Shown: positions 11,921 to 25,166, counted from the first letter of the stretch. The stretch: DNA of 64,000 bases from Gnetum montanum (GCA_015680685.1 MNCI01025042.1:640649-704648), one strand, 5' to 3'. Made by a program: numbers and translations. Notes: generated by a model not told the origin, from the sequence alone.

Positions 11921-12685
11921 GTTTAGTAATGACTTGGCTTAATTAAGTAAGCCTATAACTAATAAATTAAGCAAACCTCTAACTAATAAAGGAAAACATG
12001 GTTACTAACTAAAAATTACCAATTTCACATATTGAAATATTGGTGTTACCTAGTTAGGCAACATCATATTTTTATAGAATATACATATTACTGGGTATCA
12101 AAATTTACATATTTTGTTGTTGTTAAAGAACCTTCAAATTTTCTATAGAACAATATAGGTATTTTTAGAAGGAATCTTTCATCATACATAGGATAGAATC
12201 TTAGGAAAAGCCTTAGGTTGAATCCTTTAAAGGCTAGAATAATTTAGCATCACAAATACACCATATTCATGATACAAATGAGGTTTGACTTATATTTACC
12301 TAAGTTGGTTTCTAGTCTAGGATTCATTTACATATAAGGATCCTAGGAAAAAGCCTTAGTTTGAAGTCTTTCAATATAAGCTTAATGAAATTGAAACTAA
12401 AATGTTATTGCATTTGTATCCCTGTGGATCTATTGGAAGGTAGAAATATACATGCTATGAGTTTTGAGAACATCATTGATAAAATTACCAAGTGTTCTTA
12501 GTAATATTTTGAACAAATAAACCAAAAGAGCAACACAACTAAATCCTATTCACCACATAATTATGGTTCAAGGTGGATTCAAATATAGGGGTTCTAGGCT
12601 ATGTGACATATATCTTAACACGAGCTTAACAGAGTTTCATCTAACATACAAACTGAATAACTTTTCCCTGCAAATGTAGTTCAAG
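11921..12685 (+). repeat. Direct repeat copy B (possible LTR)
   Basis: Right member of the pair, in the same orientation as copy A and longer because of an apparent insertion near 12,400-12,530. Divergence is high, so the duplication is old. Confidence 0.5.
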
Positions 12686-14743
12686 TAGGATTCACTAGAG
12701 TAATAGGTGGTACTTTATATTATGTTGAAGATGTATTTAAGAATGTTTTAATAGTTTTAAAAATTGATTAATTTATAATTTAAGAAAGTTAAAAACAAAT
12801 ATGTGTTATTAAAGCTCAAAGTTTGGTGGTGTGTATACATTGGAAGCTTCAAAAACTATAAAATTTGTTATTCTTAAAAACTATGAGCTATCATAATCAA
12901 ACTTTGACCAAATATAAGACAATGCTAAAAACAAAATTATCAAATTATCAAATGGTTAGCCCACAAGGTTCAAAGCCTAATTTTAAAAACTTTATATACA
13001 AAGGAACATACTTACAAGTTTTGGTATACTCTCATTGATTAGCATCCTACTAAATATTATATTATTCAATCATTTTGAACTTTGAAATATGATTTAAAGA
13101 CATACTATAATGGCTTGGATTTAATTATGGAATTGCCCTATATGATAGATCAAAGAGAGTTTGAGTGAATGCAACTAAAAATTGAATTTCAATTTCAAAT
13201 TCTTTCTTTTACGTTCAATGGTCTTGCAAATCTATGTTAGCATATCTTAAAAACTTGTAAAGCAACAAGATTATAGAACCTTCATTTTAATAGGAAATAA
13301 CTTTAAATGTTAGTGTTTTTGCTTCATGTAGAATAGTTTTTATGTTTGAGTTTTGTTTGAGGTATCATTACATTATACATAGTTAATGATAGGTGGCTCA
13401 AGTGGTTAGCTCATTATCTTATTAGATAAAAGATCACCCATTTAAGTCATACTTGAAGTATTAGTATATTCTTCTATAAGTCTTCTAATATATCGTGTTG
13501 GCTGTATGTCTTGGTTGTACTTATCATCATTCTTTTTGAGTTTGGACACTGCATTATGTTATGCCTAAGTTTAGAGTGGGTGTTGAAGCCCTAAAACTTT
13601 TTGATTGTATGTACCTTATTACATATAATGAAGATGCCTCAAGTTTGACTTGAACTAGCAACTTCTTCTAGGCATAATAATTGTTCTACATTGAGTTATA
13701 CCTATCTTCTACCAAAGTTTCATGTAGGCTATGTAACCTAGAATATATATAATCGTAGTCTAAGTTTCAAAAACCCTTATAATCTATCATAAACATTGTA
13801 ACTCTACATGTTAGAAGATGGTACAAAAGCATAGAAATATGCTAAAATAATATCTAATTAACAAGATGTGTTATAATATCATTGTGAATTTTGTTTCCTT
13901 ATATTCTTGTAAATATTTTTTTCATTCTTTTTTTAAAATTTTAAAACTTTGCTAATACAAGTTAATTCTACTATTCATAATTACATCTATTCATTGTAAT
14001 TTATTATTCATTATTATTATTTCATGCATTCTCCACATGTAATCTATTACTTCATAGAAGTTTAGTTTCCTATACTTCATAAATATAAATCATTTAATCA
14101 TATATTTCGGCAATATCTTGGAGGAAATTTTGAGATTCAATTATACACTCTACTTGCTAGATGCTTAAATATACAAGCAACTAGTTTTTCAACAAAGATT
14201 TTACACTAGGATTAATGGTTAAATGAATTCTAATAATGATATCAATGCTAATGAGATGTGGATCAAGTGGTTAGTTTAAGTTGCACTTAAGATATCGTGA
14301 CATTCCTCTATATAAAAGATAATTACCGAGAGCCTTAATGCTCATCTTGCCAAGTGAAGTCTTGGGAGGGTTTATGGATCTAACAACATAGTACATTAGA
14401 AAAATTAAAGAGGAATATAATGATTTCTTAGGTGCAACTTGAACTAGCAACCTCTTACCTAACAAAACTAAGTTTTTTTAAATTCATTTTAAACATAATA
14501 TCAATAATCGATTACTACTCCAAGTTATGAGTCAGTACTATTACCCTAATTACTTATAAATTTAACAGTCTTGGTTGGTAGTACCAGGTTTTGAAACTAA
14601 TACCTTAAAAGAAAAGCAATCAGTACAAATCAACTTTTTAATAAAATTTTATACAACTATAATTTTTTTTAAGGTAATCAGATTTATACTAGCTATTGTG
14701 ATAGAGAAGTAGTTATCATTATAGTAGGAAAGATTAAAGATTC
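12686..14743. other. AT-rich intergenic DNA with SINE-like relics
   Basis: No gene is visible. At 13,383-13,545 a box A-like stretch (ggctcaagtggttagctca) is followed by the tail motif gttggctgtatgtcttgg, which recurs inverted at 385-415 and in altered form at 42,608-42,640. At 14,240-14,475 similar pieces occur in both orientations (gatcaagtggttag, and ggtgcaacttgaactagcaa read on the minus strand). These look like a second tRNA-related SINE group. Confidence 0.45.
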
Positions 14744-15151
14744 TAAATCGTAGTGGTTGAGAAAAGTATGCGATGAAAGAAAATGAACAGAGTATGAGAG
14801 AACTTTCCAGATTTGAGGAAGATGCTATCAAGAGGTAAATTCATGAACTAAGATTGACGAGGGTACCGTTTTTATGAACTCTGAGAACGGAAAGGTCACG
14901 TATAAAATGAAATATAATGGGGGCTTCAGGCGTCGATTATAAGCTTGGCAATTGAAATTCATTTTGATTACAGATAAATCTTGTAACAAAGCTCTAAGGA
15001 TAAATTCTGAAGAAGAACTCAACGATTACGGGCATTTTTAAAGCTGTAGACATGAAAGTGCAATGCATTTAAAGGTACTGGGAGAGAGCAGGAAAATTCG
15101 GGAACTGGAACTATCGCAAGAAAAGGAAAAAAGGGAAAATGCACAGCTAAA
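14744..15151 (+). pseudogene. Possible coiled-coil exons of an unidentified gene fragment
   Basis: Two stretches read as charged, heptad-like protein. The first (about 14,764-14,863) gives YAMKENEQSMRELSRFEEDA and then IKR, with an in-frame TAA and continuing IHELRLTR. The second (about 15,062-15,151) gives VLGESRKIRELELSQEKEKR then ENAQLK, ending exactly at AAAG|GTAAGC, a good plant 5' splice site. Surrounding composition is less AT-rich than its neighbours. The exon boundaries other than this donor are guesses, and the in-frame stop suggests either a retained intron boundary at AAGAG|GTAAAT or decay. The protein family was not recognised. Confidence 0.35.
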
Positions 15152-17490
15152 GGTAAGCAATTCTAACTTTAAGATGACTTTTGAGTATAATCTTCATGTG
15201 TGTCAGGATTATTAGATGTTGCACCTTGTTCAGTTTGCTGTGTACATTGTTCAATCAATCTTCTGTAAAATTGCTAAAAGTGCCAGAAGATGAATCACAT
15301 GCCATAAATAACAACAATAGATGAACTCATTGAACTGCCTAGTTAACACTGACTGGCATGGCCTCTTTTGGCGCTGTCAGCGTTGTTTGACAATCAAACT
15401 AAAAGAAGAAATGTTGGTTCTCCAACTCCTCCAGGGATTTTCCATTTCCCTGTGTCTCTTGTACCGTGACTCTTTACCCTAAACCTGTAGCTCTAACCGA
15501 TTCTCATTGTTTTTGCATACGTAGGTTTTAGTAACCCTCTGTAGTGGATGGCATAAGGTTTCACAGCCTTAAGAAAAGTTAGTGACGGACAAGTTTCAGA
15601 TACATGTATAGGATGTTGCAATTGGCATTTTGCAGAACATAAAATGTTCCAAAGAAGAGTCCTTTCACGTAAAATTGCAGTTTATCTGAAAAAGAAAAAT
15701 TTTGATACGACATTCAAATCTACCGGAATACAAGAACCAGAACATCAAAGCATTCACGTAGCATAATAAGTAGAAAATTTATAATCAACTGAAGAATTAG
15801 GGATCCTTTTGTTAGGAATCCTTTTGTCAGTTTCATTGCTTACACTTGTAGAATTAGTTGTGTTAACTGTTCCAACATATTTTATTTATATTTTCACTTT
15901 GAAAATTCTGGAGTTTTAATCATGTTTATTGGCTAAGGTAATTAATAAAGTAGTACAAATATCACTGAGGCGAACCTTATTGGCAGAATATCCTGGATAA
16001 ATTAGAGATCCAAAGAAAGATTTAACCTGTATAAAAATTTTGTAAATCTAAAGTTGACAAAGTGATGCTTGTGGTTTCATACTCTTCTCCTGCTAATAAT
16101 ACTACTTTTTACATAATACTAAGTTTTGCTTATGACACGTTAGATATTTAAAACAATTAACATCATTGTAGGGAGCTCGGCAGAGCATCACGCATAACAT
16201 AAACTTCTGGTCCAGTACTTAAAGCATAAGTTTATGGGTTGAGCTATGCTTTCATTGAAGAATGGCAAACCATCAATAAAATAAAATTATGATATGTGAA
16301 AACACTAAATAAAAGTCAATCATAAATTTAGCATAAAGATGGTAAATCTGATATATTAAGTATATACAGTTAATTTGGTTGACGTATTAAACGGGAAGAA
16401 TTTTCAACGAAGTCAGGTTGTAAGAAGTGACTAGCCAGACTTTCCCCTACTAGATTTTCAATGACAATTTAAAAGAAGTTTGTAATAAACTTAAGGCCAA
16501 GTATTTTAAGAAAGGTCATGTACGTATATCACCATCCTTGAAAACCAGCAAGGAGTTTTCAACGGGATGTAGCATTTTTATAGATATGGCAAATTATTCT
16601 ACGTGTGAAATTGCTATCAAAGAAATTTCAACATTTCATGTTCAAATAAAGAAATATGTTATTGTTATTCATTTTGTTCTTTCAGACAAAACTTCTGAAT
16701 AAGTTATGGATGATACAATGATATGCACTTGCAAAATTGGTAGTATATTCAATCAAAAAGGTCTGTTCTATCTCCAATGAGAAATGATAAATCTAATATG
16801 ATTCAAACTATCCTGCAAAGAAAAAATATGCAAGCTATGAATGATACAATGATATGCACTTACAACATTCAGAGTTCATTTGATCAAAAAGTTGCTCCAT
16901 CTTGAACAAAAAATGGAGGATACAATAATATGCACTTGCAACATCTAGAGTATTGATCAAAGACGAATCTAGTATGATTTGAAATATCTTGTAAAGAAAA
17001 AATATGCAACCTATGGATGATACAATTAAACTTCAAATTCTTGGTTATGTATATATATCTCAAACATTTCTTCCACATATAAATTTAGTTCTTTTATAAT
17101 TTGGTATAACTGCTCTACATGCAAAATATTTTACATATAGTCTTGTAATAGTAGAGCTTATTGATAGATCTATGGTTCATTTAGCATTGTATATAGGATT
17201 CTTTACCTACTTCTATGCAATCCTCATTATGCCAAAAGAGAGATATATTAGTTATGTAAATTCTCTAAATTACATATTATATATTTAATGGTAAGTGGAA
17301 TAACATATATATGGCCAATTATTTATTTTAACATTTGAAATTATTATAATTACAACAAATACAAATTTAATAAATGTTTAACTTTTGAGTGTGATGTTAC
17401 AAATAATATAAAGAAATATTTAAAAATAGCTGGAATTTGCTAAAACAACTAGAATTTGTTTTTTTTTCTTAAGATTTTATTATTGCTAAT
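15152..17490. other. Intergenic or intronic DNA, no gene recognised
   Basis: The part from about 15,200 to 16,200 is less AT-rich and could be intron or flank of the coiled-coil gene fragment. Near 16,690-17,060 there is a local duplication: gatgatacaatgatatgcacttgcaa and its variants occur three times (about 16,708, 16,840 and 16,917), with aaagaaaaaatatgcaa repeated at about 16,817 and 16,994. No coding sequence is evident. Confidence 0.45.
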
Positions 17491-18318
17491 ACCACTATGG
17501 TAAAAAAGGAGGCAATAGCAGTAGTAGCCAAAGCCAAACATAAGGCCTTGGACAACCTTTATGAGAAATTAGGAATAAAGGAAGGAGAAAAATATATTTA
17601 TAAATTGGACAAAATTAGAAACAAGAAATGTAAGGACATTGATTATGTCAAATGCATCAAGGAGTTAGGTGGAAGAATTTTAGTAAAAGAAAATGAAATA
17701 TTGGATAGGTGGGAAGATTATTTTGAAAAATTATTAAATGAAGAATTTTTAAGAGATGACATCTAAGAAGAAAAATCAAATTTTGTTTGGTTAATGAACT
17801 TTTCCTCTTTGTGGTGAAGACAACCTTATCAAAGATGAAAAATGGAAAAGCTATTTGACCAAATAACATTTCTATAGAAGCTTCGAACGCATTGGGAGAT
17901 ATAAGACTTTTTTGGCTAATATAATTATTTAACCAAATCTTGAAGAATGGAAAAATGCCTAACAATTAGAGAAAAAGCATTGTTGTTCCCATCCACAAAA
18001 ATAAAGGATATGTGCAAAATTGTGCAAACTATAGAAGGATCAAGTTAATGAGCCATACTATCAAGCTTTGAGAAAGAGTCATTGAGCAGTCTTAGACTTA
18101 AATCACTAATATCTCAGAATTAATTTAGATTTATGCCAAGGAGATCTACTATAAAGGCTATTTTCTTAACATGACTTTTGATGGAGAAATTTAGAAAGAA
18201 AATTTACATATGATCTTCGTTGAGCTAGAAAAGCATCTGATAGAGTTCCTAGAGATATTATTTGATAGGCCTTACAGAAAAAAATATCCTTGATAAATAT
18301 ATTAAAGTGATTTAAGAC

Positions 18319-18570
18319 ATGTATGACAGAGCTTTCACTAAAATTAGAACAACTTATGGAATAACATCTTATTTTCTAGTTACAATAGGTTTACATCAAG
18401 GGTCTGCACTTAGCCTTTACTTATTTGCCATTCTTATGGATAAATTAACAAAAGAAACACAAGAAGAAGTCCCTTGCTGTATGCTATTTGTAGATGATAT
18501 TGTATTCATGGATACAACTCTAGGCAATATTACTTATAAAATGGATAAGTGGGGACATGCTTTAGAATAA
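18319..18570 (+). pseudogene. LINE reverse transcriptase fragment (palm motifs)
   Basis: The longest open part of the LINE. It carries MYDRAFTKIRTTYGI, then TIGLHQGSALSLYLFAILMD and CMLFVDDIVFMD. The FVDD tetrad is the RT catalytic motif, where FADD is usual in this clade. It would reverse-transcribe the LINE RNA at its nicked target. The flanking frames are broken, so this is a relic. Confidence 0.8.
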
Positions 18571-19206
18571 TAAATGCTTTAAAACTAATAGAAGCAAGAT
18601 GAAATATATGGAATCCAATTTTAATAACAACCTAAATAATGGTGGAATAGAAGTGACAATTCAAGGCCAAGGAGTCCCTTATTGCAAACAATTTAACTAC
18701 CTAAGATCAATCCTCTAATCAGATGGTGAAACTGATAAAGATATTAGAAGCAGAATTGAAGTAGGATGGTCAATATGAAGATAGACTAGTGTTGTTCTAT
18801 GTGATAAAACAATACCAATAAAACTAAAAGAATCAAGCCTATTATCTTAAATGGTTTTGTAGGTTAGATAGTACAAAAGAAGCATGAACAATAAATTAGT
18901 GTGACAGAAATGCAAATGCTTATATGGATGTTGAATGTTACCAAAAGAGATAAACCACATAAAGACTTGGAATGGCTAGAATTTTAGACAAGAATGACAA
19001 TTAAGATGGTTTGGGCATGTGCAAAGAAGATTAGATAATGTGCCTATAAAAAAAGGGTTGCTACATTACTATTCTAGGAAAGCCACTAAAAGAAAAAAAA
19101 GCATGAGAAAAAAAATAATTGAAAATGATTTGAAGAAATTGGAAATAAATAAAAGTCTAGCTCTTCAAAGAGGTGAATGTTAAAAAATAACTTATATAGA
19201 GGCTAG

Positions 19207-19234
19207 GATGATGATGATGATGATTATTATTATT
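19207..19234 (+). repeat. (GAT)n LINE tail
   Basis: Six GAT units then TTAT-type triplets, directly after the last LINE coding remnants. The reverse-complement arrangement occurs at 3,522-3,543, showing it is part of the LINE 3' end rather than an independent microsatellite. Confidence 0.8.
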
Positions 19235-20854
19235 TTTTGCATCTCCTATAATTGATAAGGACAATCTTATTTTTTCATGTAAACTAAAATAGAGGTTAAA
19301 AAATATTAATGTTAGGAATGATATTTTATCATCCTAATGTACAATTAATATCAATCAAACTTATGAAAAAAGAGATGACAAAGGTTTTCTTTTGATTCAC
19401 TTAAGAAAGAATGCAAATTATGTACATTCTACGTAAAGATCAAAACTACTATGTGAATAGGTTAATATATTGACCCTAGTATTACACTAAGCTCCTTCTA
19501 CTTTAAATTAGTTCTATGCATTGACAAATTTAATACCTTCGTAATTTTATTTTTTAAACTCCTTAAATTTCATTGTATTGTGACTTTAAATAATAATTAT
19601 TCCTCTACAGCTGCTCTTCTTTTATGTGGTTAAATAGCATTTTTCTAATAACTTACTTCCTTTCCATCCTTTCATCCTCTCTTTAACTTCTAAAATCAAA
19701 GGTTAACATAAAATGGCTAAATAATCTTAAAATCAAACATTAAAAAGGGACTAGAAGCTGGTATTTGTCAAAGCCAAAATTAGAAGTTCATATAACATTG
19801 TTCAGTTGATTAGGACATGGGCTTATGATTTGCAAGTTACAAGTTCAATTTTGATGAGTATGCTAATTTCAAAAGACTATTTTATTTAACATAAGTATCA
19901 ACAAGTTTGTGTTAGCTATATATCTTAATGAACATATAATTATCCAATTTTGGCTCCAGAAAATCCCCATAGGTATTCTTATGATAACATTATCATTGTG
20001 GTACTTTTATCCATCAATATGGGTTAAATGTACTCGTAAGACACAAAACTAGCATAATAATTTGGTAGAACTTAGGTGTGACAATTTAACATTGTAGTGT
20101 TAGATGTTGGGATGACTACTAGAGATGTACCCACTACCATGCTAATGTTTAGAAATCCAACTTTTCCTAATTATTGCAAAGTTTGTTATTTTGAAGCACA
20201 TTTATTTAATGCTTATCTTTTTGTGCTTAAGAAAAAGATGTTGAGGAAAAGAATTTTTAAATTAATAGATAGAAAAAAATAATCTAAAGCTAAAGATATG
20301 CAAAATCAAATTAATATCAAGTATAAGAATTTTTAAATGTTACTAAAGAAATCAAAAAAAGAAAGAAGCTTCTAGGAAGGTTTTTATTTATACTATAAGA
20401 AGTATTTAGACAAGTAGAACATAAGGCAAATATGCCATTAATTGATAAGAATAATGTTTATTTAAGGATCAATACTCATGTTGAGAAGTATATTATACTT
20501 GTAAAGTTTCTTGATGTAAGATTTATATTAACCAAGGAAGTGCTAGGGATGCAAAATATGTTGGTGTTTAGCTATAACTTTCTATTGCTACCTTAAATGT
20601 TTTTGTTATTTTAATGTCAAAAATGAATATTATAAGTGATATAATGTTGTGAGGGTAGAGCCCTTACTCCATATTAATAAATAATTTTCTTTTCTTAATT
20701 TTTAAAAATATCAATTATAAGATTGTTCATATGAATAGACATCCTAAAACTAAAAAGGAAATAATTTTCTACTCAATGTTAAGTATGTGATTTACTTTGA
20801 ATGTTTTTTTTTGCTTATATCAATAAATTTTTTGGGATATGGTATCCCCCATAA
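19235..20854. other. AT-rich intergenic DNA with a SINE-like relic
   Basis: At 19,797-19,960 lies a tRNA-related sequence: box A-like gttcagttgattaggaca, then box B-like acaagttcaattttgatg. Otherwise no gene, only short AT-driven frames. The last five bases, cataa at 20,850-20,854, are the left copy of the copia target-site duplication. Confidence 0.5.
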
Positions 20855-21148
20855 TGTTATATTCAGGAACAGATAAATAAAGAACCGAAGAAAAAGAAAA
20901 CACAGGCAACACACACAGCTTTGTGTGGCATTTAAGCAAGTATACCACCGGAAATGCATGCCAATTGTTATTAAAGAATTTTTGCTAGATACAATTATGG
21001 TTACAGGAACGTTTTTGGGCCGTTACCGAAGAGAACGGAAACTGGACGAGAACCACTAACTGCTGGAACCAGTAACTACTGCCAACTATTGCTCACTGCT
21101 GCTAACTGGTTTTGACCCGTGTTGGATCAGTCACCACATAACTTAACA
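20855..21148 (-). repeat. Copia 3' LTR
   Basis: 294 bp, starting TGTTAAGTTATG and ending TATAACA on the minus strand (TG...CA). It contains a 4-bp insertion (aata near 20,876) relative to the other LTR. Confidence 0.95.
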
Positions 21149-21163
21149 ATCTCCCACTTGGAG
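21149..21163 (-). other. Copia polypurine tract
   Basis: On the minus strand CTCCAAGTGGGAGAT lies immediately before the 3' LTR. This purine-rich run is where plus-strand DNA synthesis would be primed. Confidence 0.8.
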
Positions 21164-21241
21164 ACGGATCAAACAAAAAACTCTTACTCCCTTGCTTATT
21201 CCACAAATGTTATTAATCCCACAAACAATGTCTCCTCATTG

Positions 21242-24200
21242 CTAACCATGGAGGCCTGCTAAGGTTGTGCAAAGTTTCAGCTTAGCAAAAGTGACTGCCT
21301 TGGTTAACATGTCTACAGGGTTGTTTGAACCAGGAATCTTCCTCAGCAATAATGTTCCATCATCTATCAATTCCCAGATATGATGATACCTTAGCTGAAT
21401 GTGTTTGGATTTGGAATGGAAGACTGGATTTTTTAGCTAGATGTATGACACTTTGACTATCAGTGAAAAGCTCATTGTTGTCCTGTGTCTTACCCAATTC
21501 TTTTAGAAGACCCTTCAACCAGATCATCTCTTTTCCAGCTTCTGAGATAGCCATATATTCTGCTTCTGTGGTTGAAAGAGCAATGCTCTGCTGAAGTCGA
21601 GACATCCAGCTCATAGCCGTATTGCCCACGGTAAAGAGACAGCCAATGGTGCTCTTCCTGCTATCCAAATCACTTCCCAAATCCGCATCAGAAAAACCCT
21701 ATAGAGTAATGCTGCTCCTTTTAAAAAAAAGTATCATACCTGAAGTTCCTTTCAGATATCTTAGGAGCCACTTTACAGCTTCCCAATGCTCCCTTTCTGG
21801 ATCAGACATAAACCTGCTAACAACTCCCACTGCATGAGCTATGTCTAGCCTAGGACATACCATAGCATACATCAAGCTTCCAACTGCTAAAGGATAAGGT
21901 ACTTTGGCCATGTGTTTTCTCTCCTCATCTATCTTTGGTGCCTGCTCCTTGGAGAGATGAACATGGCTTCCCATAGGAGTATTTCTGATCTTGGCATCTT
22001 GAAAACTAAACTTTTTCAGCAACTTTCCTATGTACTTTTCTTGAGATAGCTTCAGCAATCCCTCTGATCTATCTCTAGATATTCTCATCCCAAGTATCTG
22101 CTTAGCCCCCAAGTCTTTCATCTCAAATTTTCTTGCCAAATGCTGCTTTAAGCTATTGATCTCCTTTATGCTAGTCCCTGCAACTAGCATATCATCAACA
22201 TATAACAACAATATTATATAACAATCATTAGTATTCTTGAAATAGCAGTAGTGATCCATCTCGCTTTAAACAAAGCTATTTTTACACATAAATCCATCAA
22301 ACTTTTTGTACCATTGCCTTGGAGCCTGCTTCAACCCATATAGGCTTTTCTTTAATTTACACACCAAATTTTCTCTCCCTGGAACTTGGAAGCCTTTTGG
22401 TTGTGTCATGTAAATGTCTTCTTTGAGGTCACCATGTAGAAATGCAGTTTTGACATCTAGCTGCTCTAGATGCAAATCATCAGTAGCCACAATACTTAGC
22501 ACTACTATAATAGTAGTCAACTTTACTACAAGTGAAGAAATTTCGGTGTAGTCAATTCCCTTTTTCTGTTGGAAACCCTTAACTACTAACCTTGCTTTGT
22601 TTCTTTTGCTGCCATCATGTTCTTCCTTGACCCTATACACCCACTTATTCTGCAATTCCTTCTTTCCTTCTGGCAACTCAATTAGTGTCCATGTCATATT
22701 TTTGGGGAGTGACTTCATCTCATCTCTCATAGCCACCTCCCACTCAACACAATCTGTAGCCTGCATTGCTTCATCTAAACATTTTGGTTTCCCAGCATCA
22801 GTCAACAATAAGTAATGTAACGAGGGAGAGTACCTTTCTCTAGGCTTTGGTGTTCTTGCAGACCTTCTCAACTGAGGCTCTGGTTTGGTTGTTTCTGCAA
22901 TGTCATTTTCATTTTCAACTATCCTGTTTCCAAGATTTGCTTGAGTCCTTCCATCCACATCCCTCTTAGATATCTCTTCCAGTTCAGCCTTCTCACATTC
23001 CTTTTCTTGCTTCCCTGCAATGTTGGATTCTAAACCGAACCTATCCTTGTACACCATGTGTTCATTAAAAATGACATCCCTGTGTCTGATAATTTTCCTA
23101 TTTTGATCATCCCAGAAACGATAACCAAAATTATCGGAGCCATAGCCAATAAAATAACATTTCTTGGCTTTAGGATCAAGCTTATCTCTATCATTTGAAT
23201 TAATGTGCACATACGAGACACACCCAAAAATTTTCAAATGTGAAAGATTTACCTCCTTCCCAGTCCATAACTCCTCTGGTATTTTGAACTCTAATGGAAC
23301 TGAAGGTGCTCAATTAATGAGGTAGGTTGCTGTGTTAACTGCATCTGCCCAAAAGAACTTTGGTAGCCCAGAGTGTATTCTCATGCTCCTAGCTCTTTCA
23401 TTCAAGGTTTTGTTCATCCGTTCAGCAACACCGTTTTGCTCTGGCGTTTTTGGAACTATCTTGATCATCTTAATCGCATTTTCTGAATAGAAATTCTTGA
23501 ATTCTTGGCTGTCATATTCCCCTCCATTATCTAATTTCAGACATTTTATTTTTAAACCAGTCTGATTTTCTACTTCAGCTTTCCACATTTTAAAGGTAGC
23601 AAACACATCAGATTTATTTTTAAGAAAATAAACCCATACCTTCCTAGTGGAATTGTCAATGAAGGTGACATAATAGCTTGAGCCTCCAAGAGACTTCACT
23701 GGAGCTGGCCCCTATACATCTGAATGCACCAGTTCAAGCTTTTCAGTCTGTGATATCCTCCCTATCTTTGAGAAAGTAACTCGTTTTTGCTTCCCATAAA
23801 CACAATCTTCACACAAGCCAACATTATCACACTTAAACTTTGGTAACTTTCCCTTTGAAGCCAACAACTTCATACCTTTTTCACTCATGTGCCCAAGTCT
23901 TCAATGCCATAGGACTGAATCACCATCATAGTTAGCAACTGCAACTACATCTTTCTTTGTTGTAGTCATGTACAATGTTCCCACCTTATTTCCTCATGCA
24001 ACAACCAAGTTTCCCTTGGTAATCTTCCATGATGTATCGCCAAATGTTGTTGTATACCCATCCAAATCCATTTGACTCATGGAGATTAAATTTTTCTTAA
24101 GTCCTAGAACATGTCTTACATCTTGCAATTTCCATTGCATCCCTTGGGTGGTCTTTATTTGAACTTCACCCTTCCCCACAATATCCAAAGGTTCATTATC

Positions 24201-25148
24201 TACAAAATAAACCTTTCCAAACTTCCTTGCAACATAATTGTGTAACAATTCCTTGCATGGAGTGGAGTGGAATGAAGCACCTGAATCCAGAATCCAAGAT
24301 TCAATGGGATTGTCCACACAGCAAATCAAAGCATCAACAATAATCTCCTCTGCTGCATTCGCTGATTCATCATCTTGAGTGTGATTTTTCTTCTTCTTTG
24401 GTGCCTTGCACTGATTTCTAAAGTGACCCTTCTTATCACAATTCCAGCAAACAACTTCCCTGTGATTTTTAGATTTTTCTCTACCTCTGGACTTCGGTCT
24501 ACCATTACCATGGTTTTGACCAGGTTGTGAGCTCCTACCTCTGCTTTCTATATTCAAAGCAGACCCTGAGGATTTGCTTGACTCCCTTCTGCGAGTGTCC
24601 TAGCTAAGAATCAAGTCTTGAATATCATTCAACTTTAATTTTAAAGTACCTGATGAGCTACTCACATCAGTCATTGTTGCAGACCAACTCTCTGGCAAAG
24701 ATGACAACAAAATCAATGCCTGGATTTCATCCTCAAAGGTGATTTTCACTGAATTCAATTGACTAATTATCATATTGAATTCATTGATGTGATTTGTAAC
24801 TGATGCACCTTCACCCATCTGCAGATTGAACAACCGATGCATCAAATATACCTTGTTTGCAGCAAATGGCTTTTCATACATACTTGACAACATTTTCATT
24901 AAACCTACAGTGGTTGTCTCATTAATAATGTTGAATGCGACGTTTCTTGCCAATGTCAATCTAATCACATCAAGTGCCTGGTGATCTAAGAGATTCCAAT
25001 CTTCTTGATCCATTTGATCTAGCTTCTTCCCTAGCAGCTGTTCATGCAACTTATTTTGATACAGATAATCTTCAATCTGCATCTTCCAGAACCCAAAGTC
25101 TGTTCCATTGAATTTGTCGATCCGGACTTTCCTGTCCTTGGATACCAT
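21242..25148 (-). pseudogene. Copia gag-pol polyprotein, broken by 7 stops and 1 frameshift
   Basis: Reads from ATG at 25,148, 19 nt past the primer site, to TAG at 21,242. Gag starts MVSKDRKVRIDKFNGTDFGF and has a CCHC zinc knuckle (CWNCDKKGHFRNQC, near 24,410-24,450). Protease has the active-site DSGA (near 24,285). A pre-integrase zinc region (RLGHMS...CEDC) precedes integrase, with LDNGGEY and PEQNGVAER near 23,450-23,540. RT carries KTAFLHGDL, SLYGLKQAPRQWYK and the catalytic YVDD at 22,191-22,202. RNase H has STTEAEYMA and the TDSQS motif. In-frame stops lie at 24,600 (TAG), 23,994, 23,901 and 23,310 (TGA), 23,712 and 21,699 (TAG) and 22,266 (TAA). A one-base change in the six-T run at 21,429-21,434 shifts the end of RNase H. 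Three TGA stops stand where an Arg codon CGA is expected. Confidence 0.95.
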
Positions 25149-25166
25149 TGCTCCCACTGATCTGTT

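Larger units (their letters stand above)
9945..12685. mobile_element. Possible old non-autonomous LTR-type element
   Basis: Two long, diverged direct repeats, about 9,945-10,519 and 11,921-12,685, bracket about 1.4 kb of non-coding DNA. Shared blocks appear in the same order: aatgactt with aattaagta, agaatatacat, tatcaaaatttac, catacatag, tttagca with catcaca, cctattcac, then ttctaggctatgtga and gagcttaac. The second copy has an extra ~130 bases near 12,400-12,530. The middle holds an (AG)n run, a SINE-like relic and a segment also found at 3,700-3,985. No gag or pol is visible, so a LARD/TRIM-like element is one reading; a simple segmental duplication is the alternative. Ends, primer site and target duplication could not be defined. 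Confidence 0.4.
17491..19234 (+). mobile_element. RTE-type LINE, 5'-truncated and decayed
   Basis: A non-LTR retrotransposon in sense orientation. The opening 17,497-17,766 reads as the linker before the reverse transcriptase (EKLGIKEGEKYIYKLDKIRN, then a WEDYFEKLLNEE segment). RT motifs follow in interrupted frames: GFMPGRST-like (FRFMPRRST) near 18,128, LEKA near 18,215, IGLHQGSALS near 18,388, and the catalytic FVDD (CMLFVDDIVF) at 18,478-18,507. Downstream are a SRSKMKYME-like segment, FNYLRSIL and a diverged WFGHV box near 19,008. It ends with a GAT repeat, as plant RTE LINEs do. No endonuclease domain was found upstream, so it is 5' truncated. Multiple stops and frameshifts make it inactive. 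Confidence 0.85.

Noticed and set aside
17657-17965. 102-residue minus-strand frame
   Set aside because: Overlaps LINE coding text on the plus strand and has no similarity of its own.
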